A DNA stretch of 64,000 bases, from positions 1-64,000 of the forward strand of contig JBMNVB010000009.1 of the NCBI GenBank assembly GCA_050946575.1, in the 5' to 3' direction. The position numbers and the translations under genes are program-made. Under the pieces are notes generated by a model. That model made no database searches. It was not told the DNA's origin and saw nothing but the letters and a program-made list of their open reading frames with translations. Positions 1 through 8,883 of the stretch are shown here, piece by piece. This DNA comes from JALCRY01 sp050946575 (GTDB taxonomy: Bacteria > Bacillota > Clostridia > Peptostreptococcales > Anaerovoracaceae). Position 1 is the first letter of the stretch. Each line of letters opens with the position of its first letter.

Positions 1-1
1 T

Positions 2-808
2 CACAGGAAGATCTGCGTCATCGACGGGAAGACCGCGTTCACGGGCGGCATAAATCTCTCGGACGAATACATAAACCGGCGCCATCCGTTCGGGCACTGG
101 AAGGATACCGGCGTGATGATAAAGGGATCCGCAGTGAAGAGTTTCACGCTGATGTTCCTGCAGCTCTGGGAGATAAAATCAGACAAGAAGGATGTATACG
201 ACTACTACCTTGCTCCGGGCGAGTATACCGACGAGGAGCTCGCCGCGATGGAGAGGGAGTCGGGTTATGTGATCCCGTACGGCGACATCCCGATAGACGG
301 GGAAAACATCGCGCAGAACGTGTATATGGATATGATAAACAATGCGCGTCATTATGTGCATGTCATGACGCCGTACCTCGTGCTGGACTATGAGACGCTT
401 GCCGCGATAAAATTCGCCGCGGCCAGGGGCGTCGAAGTTTCACTGCTGCTCCCGCACATTCCGGACAAGAAATACGCGTTCGCGCTCGCGAAGAGCCATT
501 ACAAGGAGCTGATAAAGGCAGGCGTGAATATCTATGAGTACACGCCGGGGTTCATCCACGCGAAGACCGTTATCAGCGACAACCGGAAGGCCGTCGTCGG
601 TTCCGTGAACCTCGACTACAGGAGTTTCTATCTGCATTACGAATGCGGCGTCTATATGTTCCAGACAAGGCAGATCGCGAGGATAGAGGACGACTTCCAG
701 AGATGTCTGCGCGTCAGCAAGCTGCAGACACTGGAAGACGTGAAGAAGCGTCCGCTGCACATGAAGATATCCGGCTATTTCATGAAGGTAATGGCGCCGC
801 TGATCTAG
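2..808 (+). CDS. cls: Cardiolipin synthase / phospholipase D family protein, C-terminal part
   Basis: This is the 3' part of a phospholipase D superfamily gene that begins before the window; 268 residues are visible in frame 2. It opens inside the first HKD motif (HRKICVIDGKTAFTGGIN, residues 1-18) and has a second one near residue 186 (HAKTVISDNRKAVVGSVNLD). Two HKD motifs and this spacing fit cardiolipin synthase, a membrane enzyme that condenses two phosphatidylglycerol molecules into cardiolipin and glycerol. The N-terminal membrane helices usual in the family would lie upstream. The stop TAG (806-808) overlaps the convergent stop of the next gene by three bases. Another PLD-type phosphatidyltransferase is possible but less likely. 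Confidence 0.85.
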   Translation, partial: HRKICVIDGKTAFTGGINLSDEYINRRHPFGHWKDTGVMIKGSAVKSFTLMFLQLWEIKSDKKDVYDYYLAPGEYTDEELAAMERESGYVIPYGDIPIDGENIAQNVYMDMINNARHYVHVMTPYLVLDYETLAAIKFAAARGVEVSLLLPHIPDKKYAFALAKSHYKELIKAGVNIYEYTPGFIHAKTVISDNRKAVVGSVNLDYRSFYLHYECGVYMFQTRQIARIEDDFQRCLRVSKLQTLEDVKKRPLHMKISGYFMKVMAPLI

Positions 809-1596
809 AGCGGGACCTCAGACCTCTCGCGCCGGTCATATACCGAAAGTCTTTCGAAGCCCAGGGATCTCAGGATCCCGCGGGCTTTTTCATATTCCCA
901 GGCGATATGCTCCGGGAAATGCGCATCCGAACTTATCGTCACATTTTTCCCGCCGAGGTCGCGGTAGAGCTCTAATATCCCGCGCGACGCGTGCGTGCGC
1001 TCGCCCATGCCGTAGCGGTAGCTCGAAGTGTTGAGTTCGACGGATTTATCCTCCCGGATCGCGAGCTTCAGGATCTCGGCGATCACGTCGCGCGCGCCTG
1101 AATAGTCCGGCGTGAAGTCGATGTATCTGTCTATTATATTGAAGTGGCCTATGATGTCGAAGTTTCTGAATTCATCAATGCAGCGGTACATGTTTTCATA
1201 GAATGCCGGTATGATCTCGTCCTTCTCCATGCCGCTGAAATCTCTCTTGTCCAGGTCATAGCCGTTGAACGCGTGGATCGATCCGATCACTACATCGTAA
1301 TCGAACATCGAGGCGGCCTGTTCGCATTTCGCGGTCGTCCCGCCGGGCTGGATCCCGATCTCGATCCCTTTCACGAGCTTTATCTTTCCGCGGTATCTCT
1401 CCTCGTTCTCGAGCAGGGCATTGAAGTATTCGTCGAAATCGAGCGTGAATGTCCAGACGGGATCTGGGAAGTCCGGGTCGTAGTGGTCCGTGACCGCGAT
1501 CTCCCGAACGCCCATCGAGGCCGCAGCCTCCAGCATATCGGGCATCGACGCGTCGCTGTCCTGTGAAAATGAAGTATGTGTATGATAGTCGTACAT
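805..1596 (-). CDS. Histidinol-phosphatase, PHP family (HisK type)
   Basis: A 263-residue PHP-domain protein. The N-terminus MYDYHTHTSFSQDSD carries the HxH metal motif of the PHP superfamily, followed by AVTDHYD, and near the end SSDAHFPEHIA supplies further metal ligands. The length and motifs match the HisK/HisJ family, which removes phosphate from histidinol phosphate in histidine synthesis; other PHP phosphoesterases look alike, so the substrate is inferred. I chose the ATG at 1596 because GAGGAGG precedes it by about 7 bases; an upstream in-frame ATG at 1626 lacks such a site. No other his gene is near. The gene is convergent with the cardiolipin synthase and divergent from polA. Confidence 0.8.
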   Translation of the reverse strand: MYDYHTHTSFSQDSDASMPDMLEAAASMGVREIAVTDHYDPDFPDPVWTFTLDFDEYFNALLENEERYRGKIKLVKGIEIGIQPGGTTAKCEQAASMFDYDVVIGSIHAFNGYDLDKRDFSGMEKDEIIPAFYENMYRCIDEFRNFDIIGHFNIIDRYIDFTPDYSGARDVIAEILKLAIREDKSVELNTSSYRYGMGERTHASRGILELYRDLGGKNVTISSDAHFPEHIAWEYEKARGILRSLGFERLSVYDRRERSEVPL

Positions 1597-1736
1597 CGTG
1601 TGCCTCCTCAATGCACAGTATACCATGATTGCGGGGCGGCGCGGGAAGGAAATCCGAAAGGACGCCGCAGCATGCTCCGGGCATTAAGGCATTGAGCGCA
1701 GGCGCCTTTTCTGATAAACTTTATGCGAGGTACGGT

Positions 1737-4415
1737 ATGGAAAACAGAATAATGATAATAGACGGGAACAGCCTCATGAACAGGGCGTTCTACGCCATGA
1801 GGAACCCGATGATAACTAAGGACGGGCTGTATACTCAGGGGGTATACGGTTTTCTTAATATGCTGAACAGGATCGAGAAGGATTATGAGCCCACTCATAT
1901 AGCGGTCTGCTTCGACATGAAGGCGCCCACATTCAGGCATAAGGAATACGCGGAATACAAGGCCGGCAGGAAGAAGATGCCGCCGGAGCTCGCCATGGAA
2001 ATGCCTGTTCTGAAGGACGTGCTGCGGGCGATGAACATCAAAATCGTAGAGATGGAAGGGTACGAGGCCGATGACCTGATAGGCACGATCTCGACGCGCG
2101 CGGAAGCAGAGGGGCTCGAGCCGTACATTTTCACCGGCGACAAGGATCAGCTGCAGCTCGCTACCGATGTGACTAAGATCATTTACACGAAGCGGGGCGT
2201 GACCGAGTTCGACGTGTATGATAAGGACAAAATGATAGAAGTGTACGGGTTCACGCCGAAGCAGTTTATAGATTACAAAGGCCTGATGGGAGATCCGTCG
2301 GACAATATCCCGGGCGTGCCGGGCGTAGGACCGAAGACGGCCGGGAAGCTGATACAGAAATACGGGAGCGTCGAGGGAGTGCTCGAGCATACTGACGAAC
2401 TCAAGAAGGGGAAGGTACGCGATAATATTATCGAATACAGCACCCAGGCATTGATGAGCAAAAGGCTCGCGACGATTTTCACGGACGTTCCGATCGAGAC
2501 GGATTTTGAGGAGTACCGGCTGGAGGAGCCTGACACCGAAGCGCTCGTTGATATATACAAGAGACTTGAATTCAACTCGTTCCTGAAGAAGCTCGGTTCA
2601 AAGGCCGGAGCGGAAGAAACGGCAAAAAAGCCTCTGATCGATGAGTCGGATATCGAGATGAACGTCATCAGGACTGAAGATGAGCTGTCGGAAGCGGCCG
2701 GCGGAATATTCGCGGACGGGATGGTGCTCAAGATATTCGGCAATGCCGATCACCTGAATGTTCCCGTGCTGACCGGCGCGGCGGTGCTCAGCGGCGGGAA
2801 ATACTATTATCTCGATTTCGGAAGTGCCTCGGCAGACGCTCCGGGGCTCCACAGGAAGTTCGCTGAGGAGATGGACAGAAGGAAGCCTGCGGTCACGGGA
2901 CACGACCTGAAATACGATTACTACATGCTGATGCATTGCGGGCAGACGAGTTTCAGGACCGAGTTCGATACGTCGATCGGGAAATATGTAACAGACCCGG
3001 GCAGGCGTGATTACAGCATCACGACTCTCGCGGAGGAATATCTCGGCGCGGCGATAGAGACGCAGGCCGATTTCGAGAAGGCGCATTCTCAGATAGACCT
3101 GTTCGGGAGCGGCGCCGACGATTACGCCGCTTACGGCAGGAAATGGTGCGTCATAGCGGAGCAGCTCGCGGACGCGGAAAGAAAGGACATCGAAAAGGGT
3201 GATCTCGGCAGGGTGATAGAAACGGAGTTCCCGCTGATCGAAGTGATGGCGTTCATGGAATTCGCGGGGTTCAGGGCCGACGCTTCCGTGCTCGAAAAGA
3301 CGGGCGGGGAGATCGCCGAAGAGATAGAGCGTCTCACGCGGGAGATCTATGATCTCGCGGGCGAGGAGTTCAATATCAATTCGCCGAAGCAGCTCGGACC
3401 GATACTGTTCGAGAAGCTCGGGATCCCGGCCGGCAAGAAGACGAAGACCGGATATTCGACGAGCGCGGACATACTGGAAAAGCGCGCGGACAAACATCCG
3501 ATAATCCCGAAGATACTCGAGTACAGGATGCTGTCGAAGCTGAAAGGCACATATATCGACGGTCTGATACCGCTAATTGCCGCGGACGGGAAGATCCATG
3601 CCAGGTTCAACCAGACTATCGCGGCGACGGGGAGGATAAGCAGTTCGGACCCGAATCTGCAGAATATCCCCGTGCGTCAGGAGTTCGGCCGCACTATCAG
3701 GAAGGCGTTCCTGCCGTCTTCGGACGAATACAAGCTCGTCGGCGCGGACTACTCGCAGATTGAGCTCCGCGTGCTCGCGCACATGAGCGGGGACGAAGAA
3801 CTGATAAAGTCGTTCAATAACGGAGAAGACATCCACCGCGCGACGGCGGCGAGAGTGCTCGGGATCCCCGAGGATGAGATCACGCCGGAGCAGCGGAGCC
3901 GCGCGAAGGCCGTGAGTTTCGGCGTCATCTACGGCATCAGCTCGTTCGGACTCTCGTCAAATATCCATACGACAAGGAAAGAGGCAGAAGAGTACATAAA
4001 CCAATATTATGAAAAGCACAAAGCCGTCAAGAAATTCATGGACGGTCAGATAGAGTTCTGCAAAGAGCACGGCTATGTGGAGACGCTGCTCGGCCGCAAG
4101 AGATACATTAAGGAGATCAATGCACGGAATTATATGGACCGGCAGCTCGGCGAGCGGCTCGCGATGAACAGCCCGATCCAGGGCAGCGCCGCGGACATCA
4201 TCAAGATCGCGATGATCAGAGTGATGGACGCGCTGCGCGGCATGAGATCCCAGCTCATTCTCCAGGTCCACGACGAACTCATCATCGACACGTACCGGCC
4301 GGAAGAGGAGCAGGTGAAGAAGATCCTGACGGAATGCATGGAGAATGCGATGGATCTGAAAGTGAAACTGAAGGTCGACCTCAGCGAGGGCGAGACCTGG
4401 TATGAAATGAAATAG
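1737..4415 (+). CDS. polA: DNA polymerase I
   Basis: A family A DNA polymerase of 892 residues that fills gaps and removes RNA primers. Residues 1 to about 290 form the 5'-3' exonuclease (IMIIDGNSLMNRAF; YEADDLIGTI; GVPGVGPKTA). The middle part is a 3'-5' exonuclease fold without the catalytic acidic pair expected in its first motif, so proofreading is probably absent, as in many Firmicutes. The polymerase domain has motif A (DYSQIELRVLAHMSGD), the O-helix (RAKAVSFGVIYGISSFGLS) and motif C (QVHDELI). The ATG at 1737 is preceded by GAGG and starts the conserved N-terminus; the open frame extends upstream without support. coaE follows 27 bases later, a usual Clostridia pairing. Confidence 0.97.
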   Translation: MENRIMIIDGNSLMNRAFYAMRNPMITKDGLYTQGVYGFLNMLNRIEKDYEPTHIAVCFDMKAPTFRHKEYAEYKAGRKKMPPELAMEMPVLKDVLRAMNIKIVEMEGYEADDLIGTISTRAEAEGLEPYIFTGDKDQLQLATDVTKIIYTKRGVTEFDVYDKDKMIEVYGFTPKQFIDYKGLMGDPSDNIPGVPGVGPKTAGKLIQKYGSVEGVLEHTDELKKGKVRDNIIEYSTQALMSKRLATIFTDVPIETDFEEYRLEEPDTEALVDIYKRLEFNSFLKKLGSKAGAEETAKKPLIDESDIEMNVIRTEDELSEAAGGIFADGMVLKIFGNADHLNVPVLTGAAVLSGGKYYYLDFGSASADAPGLHRKFAEEMDRRKPAVTGHDLKYDYYMLMHCGQTSFRTEFDTSIGKYVTDPGRRDYSITTLAEEYLGAAIETQADFEKAHSQIDLFGSGADDYAAYGRKWCVIAEQLADAERKDIEKGDLGRVIETEFPLIEVMAFMEFAGFRADASVLEKTGGEIAEEIERLTREIYDLAGEEFNINSPKQLGPILFEKLGIPAGKKTKTGYSTSADILEKRADKHPIIPKILEYRMLSKLKGTYIDGLIPLIAADGKIHARFNQTIAATGRISSSDPNLQNIPVRQEFGRTIRKAFLPSSDEYKLVGADYSQIELRVLAHMSGDEELIKSFNNGEDIHRATAARVLGIPEDEITPEQRSRAKAVSFGVIYGISSFGLSSNIHTTRKEAEEYINQYYEKHKAVKKFMDGQIEFCKEHGYVETLLGRKRYIKEINARNYMDRQLGERLAMNSPIQGSAADIIKIAMIRVMDALRGMRSQLILQVHDELIIDTYRPEEEQVKKILTECMENAMDLKVKLKVDLSEGETWYEMK

Positions 4416-4442
4416 ATAATCGTATCAATGCGGGGAGGAGCC

Positions 4443-5030
4443 ATGCGCATAGGTATTACAGGAGGCATAGGAAGCGGAAAGTCGACAGTGACGCGGCATC
4501 TTCTAGGCCGCGGGTATCAGGTCCTGGACGCGGACAAGATAGCGCGGCAGATCGTGCTGCCGGGCGAGCCGGCGCTCGCGCGCCTGGTGGAAGCGTTCGG
4601 CCCGGGCATACTGGGAAAGGACGGGACGCTCGACCGGAAAAAGCTCGCTCAGCTTACATTCGGTACTCCCGAGTCCGTGAAACTCATGAATGACATAATG
4701 CACGGAGAGATATATGATATAATGATGGACGGTCTTCTTCATCCGAAGAGCGATCCGGTGTTCGCGGACGTGCCGCTCCTGTTCGAGACGGGATTCGAGC
4801 GGGATCTGGACAAAGTCTGGCTCGTGACGGCGCCGATGGAGATCAGGATAAAGCGCGTCGAGCAGCGCGACGGAGAACCGCGCGAGCACATCGTCAGGAG
4901 GATGGAGAGCCAGATGTCAGAAGAAGAACGGAGAAAGAAGGCGGACGTGATAATCGAAAACGACCGGCCGCTCGATGAACTTTATTCCGAGATAGACGCA
5001 TTGCTGGAAGAAAAAAATGAGGAAAAGTAA
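4443..5030 (+). CDS. coaE: Dephospho-CoA kinase
   Basis: A 195-residue P-loop kinase that phosphorylates the 3'-hydroxyl of the ribose of dephospho-CoA, the last step of coenzyme A synthesis, in the cytosol. The Walker A motif GITGGIGSGKST lies at residues 4-15; VLDADKIAR and FADVPLLFETG are typical of the family. The ATG at 4443 follows GGGGAGGAG at 4432-4440. It lies just downstream of polA and its last 14 bases overlap the start of the substrate-binding lipoprotein gene, so all three are probably co-transcribed. Length is normal for the family. Confidence 0.95.
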   Translation: MRIGITGGIGSGKSTVTRHLLGRGYQVLDADKIARQIVLPGEPALARLVEAFGPGILGKDGTLDRKKLAQLTFGTPESVKLMNDIMHGEIYDIMMDGLLHPKSDPVFADVPLLFETGFERDLDKVWLVTAPMEIRIKRVEQRDGEPREHIVRRMESQMSEEERRKKADVIIENDRPLDELYSEIDALLEEKNEEK

Positions 5031-6627
5031 CGGAAAAATAAAAGCGATAATAACCGGAGCGCTCATCGCACTGACGGTGGTATCACTGACCGCGTGCGGC
5101 AGCAGCTCGAGCTCAGACACCACATATAAGACGCGTAAGGAAGTGCAGCTTCCGATGTACAGCGTGAAGACACTGAATCCCGCCATCTCGACGGACGAGG
5201 ACACGTATCACATCACGCGGCTCATTTACAGCGGGCTGTATACGCTTGACGAGAATCTGACGCCTCAGACGGATCTCGCAAGAAGGAGCGTTGTGAACAA
5301 GAGCAGCAAGAGCATAACCGTCAAGATGAATTCGGCGAAGTTCCAGGACGGTCATGACGTTACGGCAACTGACGTGAAGTTCTCAGTCGAGGCGTATCAG
5401 CAGCAGGGAGAGAAATGCAGATATTATTATCTTGTCGAACCCATAACGTCGGTCAAAGTAGTCAGCGATGATACAGTAAGGTTCTATTTTGACAAGAAGA
5501 GTCAGATGCAGTTCGCAAGACTCACGTTCCCGATACTGCCTTCGAACGAATACGACAGCGTGGACGATCTGCTGAGCACAAAGGATTTCAAGCCCGTCGG
5601 GTCGGGCCAGTATGAATACAAATCCTATGATGCGTCGAACACACTCAAGCTCACGCCTTACAGCGAATATTACGGCGAGAAGGCGGTGAGTGACGTCACA
5701 TTCAATGTGATGCCGGACCGTGATTCCGACACGGCGATAAATCTGCTCGAATCGAACACGATCTCGTATATGGTGTCGAAGAGCGATACGCGTGACTCTG
5801 ATATACAGAAATCTTCGGTGAAGATCATTGATTTTCCGTCGAACCAGATGGAAATGATAGGATTCAACTGCAAAAAAAAGCACGTCACAAGGAAAAAGAA
5901 TATCCGGAAAGGCGTCGCGTACGCGGTGGATACGTCGCAGATCATCACGGACTGCTACTCGAACTGCGCTCAGAAGAACGACAATCTGTACTTCCCGGGG
6001 TATCTCGGCGTTTCGAGCAGGAAAGACGCGTTCCCGTATAATCTTAACAAGGCGGTGCGCTGCTTCGAGGACGCGGGATACGCGGATGACGATAATGACG
6101 GGACACTTACCGATGTGAACGGCAATCAGCTTGAACTCACGATACTCGTGAACAAAGATACGAGCCGCACGGAGGCTGTCTCGATCATCCAGAAGTCGCT
6201 CGAGAGTGTCGGCGTCAGCGTTACTGTGGAATCAAAGTCGCAGAAAGAATACATCAGCGCCCTGAAAAAAGGCAATTTCGATCTGTATTACGGCGGCTAC
6301 TCGATCGATGAAGTATGCGACATGAGCCCGCTTCTCAGTTCGGACGGCGACTACAACTACGGCGGATACACGAATGATGAGCTTGATACGTACCTGGATC
6401 AGCTCGGCGCCGGGCTCGAAGGGCAGGAAGCCGTTTCCAAGTACAAGCAGATAAAAGGTGTGCTGAGCGACAAGGTGCCGTGCTACTGTGTCTGCTATCT
6501 GACTTACGGCGCGATCAGGGCGCCCGCGCTCCGGGGCGACGTCAACCCGGTGTTCAACAACTTTTACAACGGAGTCGGAGGGTGGACCTGCAGGTATGAA
6601 TCGGGCAGCTCGAACAGCAGTAATTAG
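5017..6627 (+). CDS. ABC transporter substrate-binding lipoprotein, peptide type (SBP_bac_5)
   Basis: A 536-residue secreted lipoprotein. Residues 1-26 are a lipoprotein signal peptide (basic start, hydrophobic run, lipobox LTAC with Cys27). The mature part resembles family 5 solute-binding proteins that capture oligopeptides or nickel for ABC importers: SAKFQDGHDVTATDVKFSVE and AVDTSQI are typical stretches. No permease or ATPase gene is adjacent, so it is an orphan that must join a transporter encoded elsewhere. The ATG overlaps the end of coaE by 14 bases, implying translational coupling. A serine-rich tail ends the protein. Ligand unknown. Confidence 0.85.
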   Translation: MRKSNGKIKAIITGALIALTVVSLTACGSSSSSDTTYKTRKEVQLPMYSVKTLNPAISTDEDTYHITRLIYSGLYTLDENLTPQTDLARRSVVNKSSKSITVKMNSAKFQDGHDVTATDVKFSVEAYQQQGEKCRYYYLVEPITSVKVVSDDTVRFYFDKKSQMQFARLTFPILPSNEYDSVDDLLSTKDFKPVGSGQYEYKSYDASNTLKLTPYSEYYGEKAVSDVTFNVMPDRDSDTAINLLESNTISYMVSKSDTRDSDIQKSSVKIIDFPSNQMEMIGFNCKKKHVTRKKNIRKGVAYAVDTSQIITDCYSNCAQKNDNLYFPGYLGVSSRKDAFPYNLNKAVRCFEDAGYADDDNDGTLTDVNGNQLELTILVNKDTSRTEAVSIIQKSLESVGVSVTVESKSQKEYISALKKGNFDLYYGGYSIDEVCDMSPLLSSDGDYNYGGYTNDELDTYLDQLGAGLEGQEAVSKYKQIKGVLSDKVPCYCVCYLTYGAIRAPALRGDVNPVFNNFYNGVGGWTCRYESGSSNSSN

Positions 6628-6718
6628 TGCATCGGGCCGGCGCGCGCGGAGGAGATCCGGCCGTCCTGATGCGGCCGGAATGACCGGAAATCCAGGGTCT
6701 GCCGGACAACCGCGCATC

Positions 6719-6732
6719 ATCAATGCATTGAT
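6719..6732. repeat. Palindrome of two overlapping GCATTGAT octamers
   Basis: The 14-base perfect palindrome ATCAATGCATTGAT joins the octamer ATCAATGC and its complement GCATTGAT, sharing the central GC. It lies between the lipoprotein gene and the tRNA-Leu promoter. An identical palindrome occurs at 29301. It belongs to the window-wide octamer family described in the findings. Function unknown. Confidence 0.7.
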
Positions 6733-6749
6733 TTAATTGTAAAAAGTTA

Positions 6750-6778
6750 TTGAAATCCGGCCCGACCGGTGTTATACT
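6750..6778 (+). promoter_or_regulatory. Sigma-A-type promoter of tRNA-Leu(GAG)
   Basis: TTGAAA at 6750-6755 and TATACT at 6773-6778 are separated by exactly 17 bases, a near-consensus housekeeping promoter. It starts about 30 bases before the mature tRNA. Confidence 0.75.
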
Positions 6779-6807
6779 ACAATAGCCGCTGAAAACGGTG
6801 ACTATGT

Positions 6808-6890
6808 GCGCCTGTGGCGGAATAGGCAGACGCGCACGCTTGAGGGGCGTGTGGGCGACCGTATCGGTTCGAATCCGATCAGGCGCACCA
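6808..6890 (+). tRNA. tRNA-Leu (anticodon GAG)
   Basis: An 83-base class II tRNA. The acceptor arm pairs GCGCCTG (6808-6814) with CAGGCGC, followed by discriminator A and an encoded CCA (6888-6890). The anticodon stem CACGC/GCGTG encloses loop TTGAGGG, giving anticodon GAG for leucine codons CUC and CUU. The variable arm is long, as leucine tRNAs require, and the T-loop GGTTCGAATCC is normal. Confidence 0.96.
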
Positions 6891-6897
6891 GGATACG

Positions 6898-6924
6898 AGC
6901 CCGGGAGAAAACTCCCGGGCTTTT
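6898..6924 (+). terminator. Rho-independent terminator after tRNA-Leu
   Basis: A 10-base-pair stem, AGCCCGGGAG with CTCCCGGGCT, closes a 4-base AAAA loop and is followed by TTTT. It lies 8 bases after the tRNA CCA end. The following 6925-7087 stretch shows nothing recognisable. Confidence 0.85.
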
Positions 6925-7088
6925 GAAATGCCGGGATCTTCGGATGCGTCATATTATCTTTACCGGTCCGATCAGACGAGCGTAACAATCGCAGCCGGTT
7001 TTTTATCTTATTCCCATGTCATTTCCCGGGTTATAAACGGGGCATCTAAAAAATCAGCCGGGAATGTGAATATATACTAAAAAATCTG

Positions 7089-7117
7089 TTGAACACCATT
7101 TTCGCGTATGTTATGAT
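7089..7117 (+). promoter_or_regulatory. Promoter of the acyltransferase-glycosyltransferase cluster
   Basis: TTGAAC at 7089-7094 and TATGAT at 7112-7117 have 17-base spacing. The start codon of the first gene is at 7253, so a leader of about 130 bases is implied; I see no known riboswitch in it. Confidence 0.65.
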
Positions 7118-7252
7118 AATAAAAACAACAGCGTGCTGTTAAAATATCCGCCGGCCCGGCTCGGGATCTGCAGCTTGCGAAGAGCGTCTTTAAGAGCAGT
7201 GCAGTCTGATCCGTATGTCTGGCGGAAATAAAGATCGGAGGGGTCCGGCAGG

Positions 7253-8032
7253 ATGCACGGCGCCGATTGCGGGAAAACAGAATATTACAGGTCGTTCGAT
7301 CAGGATTTCGTCGAGAGCAGGGATCAGGAAGAGAAACTGAAGGACGGCTATATTTGGATCCATCGGAACGTGATTTACCGGGCAGTATCGGCCGTCGCCT
7401 ATGCTGCGGCGTCCCTGTTCGCAGTCGTGTATGACCGGTGTGTGCTGCGCGTCCGGGTGAAGGGGAGAAAAGTTCTCCGCGGCACACGGGGAAAGGGTAT
7501 TTTCCTCTACGGGAACCACACGCAGCCGTTCGGCGATGTATTCGCGCCGGTGCTTTACGCGTTCCCGAAGCACATCTACACGATAGTGAGCACGGCGAAC
7601 CTCGGGATCCCTGTGATCGGAAAGATACTGCCGATGCTGGGGGCGCTCCCGATCCCGGGATCGATCCGGGGAATGAAGGAACTGAGGAGTGCCGTCATGG
7701 AGAGAATCGAAAACGGAAGCTGCGTCGTTATATATCCGGAAGGCCACGTGTGGCCGTGGTGCAGTTTTATCAGACCGTTTTCAGAAGGGGCGTTCCGTTT
7801 TCCGGTAATCTGCAATGCGCCGGCGTATTCGATGACGACTACCTATCAGAGCCGCGGCGAGGGAAAAAAGCCGAGAGTGACAGTATACATCGACGGTCCG
7901 TTTGTCCCCGACGAAGGCGTGAGCCCGAAAGAATCCGCACGGCGTCTCCGGGACGAGGTCAGCAGCTGTATGAAAAAGCGGAGTGAAGCGAGCGACTGCT
8001 CGTATATAAGATATGAAAGGGCGGAAGGGTGA
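7253..8032 (+). CDS. 1-acylglycerol-3-phosphate O-acyltransferase family (PlsC-like)
   Basis: A 259-residue PlsC-type acyltransferase. The catalytic block NHxxxxD appears as FLYGNHTQPFGD (about residues 83-94) and the substrate-binding block as VIYPEGHVWP (about 162-171). A hydrophobic segment around residues 43-60 probably anchors it to the inner face of the membrane. Such enzymes move a fatty acyl group to a hydroxyl of a phospholipid or glycolipid. The ATG follows GGAGGGG at a proper distance. It heads a run of four genes whose last member is also a PlsC-like enzyme, with two GT8 glycosyltransferases between, so a role in a glycolipid is more likely than bulk phospholipid synthesis. Confidence 0.8.
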   Translation: MHGADCGKTEYYRSFDQDFVESRDQEEKLKDGYIWIHRNVIYRAVSAVAYAAASLFAVVYDRCVLRVRVKGRKVLRGTRGKGIFLYGNHTQPFGDVFAPVLYAFPKHIYTIVSTANLGIPVIGKILPMLGALPIPGSIRGMKELRSAVMERIENGSCVVIYPEGHVWPWCSFIRPFSEGAFRFPVICNAPAYSMTTTYQSRGEGKKPRVTVYIDGPFVPDEGVSPKESARRLRDEVSSCMKKRSEASDCSYIRYERAEG

Positions 8033-8037
8033 AAAAC

Positions 8038-8883
8038 ATGATGAACATCATGTACTGCGGTGACAAAAATATCGAAGACGGGCTGATCATCTCGATCCTT
8101 TCACTGCTCAGAAATGCCGGGGAGGCGCTGACGGTATACGTTCTGACGCTTGCGATGAACGCTGGAAAGAAAAATCTCCTGCCGGTCTCACAGGATGTCA
8201 TAGACCGCCTCGATGCATATATGAAGGAACGGGATCCGGAAAATTCGATAAGACTCATAGATATGACCGAGGCGTTCCGGCGTGAGATCCCGGAGGCGAA
8301 TATGGAGACCCGGTTCACTCCGTGCTGCATGCTCAGACTGTACGCCGATGAGGTGCCGGAGATACCGTCACGTATTCTCTATTTGGATAATGATGTGATC
8401 TGCCGGCGGCCGTTCGCCGAATTTTACGGCCTGGATATGCTTCACAGGGAAGTCGCCGGCGTGCTCGATTATTACGGCAAGTGGTTTTTCCGCAGGAACC
8501 TGCGCCATCGGGATTACATGAACTCCGGCGTGCTGCTGATCAACACGGACGAGGTCCGCAGGACGGGGCTGTTCAGAAACTGCCGCGAGATGTGCCGGAA
8601 GAAGGAGATGTTCATGCCGGATCAGACCGCGCTGAACAAACTGTGCAATACAAAGATATTCGTGAACAGAAAATACAACGAACAGAGGAAACTGCATCGC
8701 GATACCGTATTCCAGCACTTCACGACCAGTTTCCGCTTTTTCCCGTGGATCCATACGGTCTCCGTGAAGCCGTGGCAGATCGACGAGATGCATAAAACTC
8801 TGAAACTCCATGAATATGACGATATTCTGGATGAATATTCCGCATTCAAGTCTGCGGGGGAAAGAGGAAAAAATGGAAGATAA
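8038..8883 (+). CDS. Glycosyltransferase family 8 protein
   Basis: A 281-residue GT8 (GT-A fold) enzyme. It begins MMNIMYCGDKNIEDGL, the nucleotide-sugar binding start of the family, has the metal-binding DxD as RILYLDNDVICRRPF, and the acceptor-side block MNSGVLLINTDEVR followed by MPDQTALN. Family members use UDP-glucose, UDP-galactose or similar donors; the sugar cannot be read here. I preferred ATG 8038 because GGAAGGG stands 9 bases before it; a GTG at 8029 is also possible and would overlap the upstream acyltransferase by four bases. It overlaps the next GT8 gene by 11 bases. Confidence 0.82.
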   Translation: MMNIMYCGDKNIEDGLIISILSLLRNAGEALTVYVLTLAMNAGKKNLLPVSQDVIDRLDAYMKERDPENSIRLIDMTEAFRREIPEANMETRFTPCCMLRLYADEVPEIPSRILYLDNDVICRRPFAEFYGLDMLHREVAGVLDYYGKWFFRRNLRHRDYMNSGVLLINTDEVRRTGLFRNCREMCRKKEMFMPDQTALNKLCNTKIFVNRKYNEQRKLHRDTVFQHFTTSFRFFPWIHTVSVKPWQIDEMHKTLKLHEYDDILDEYSAFKSAGERGKNGR

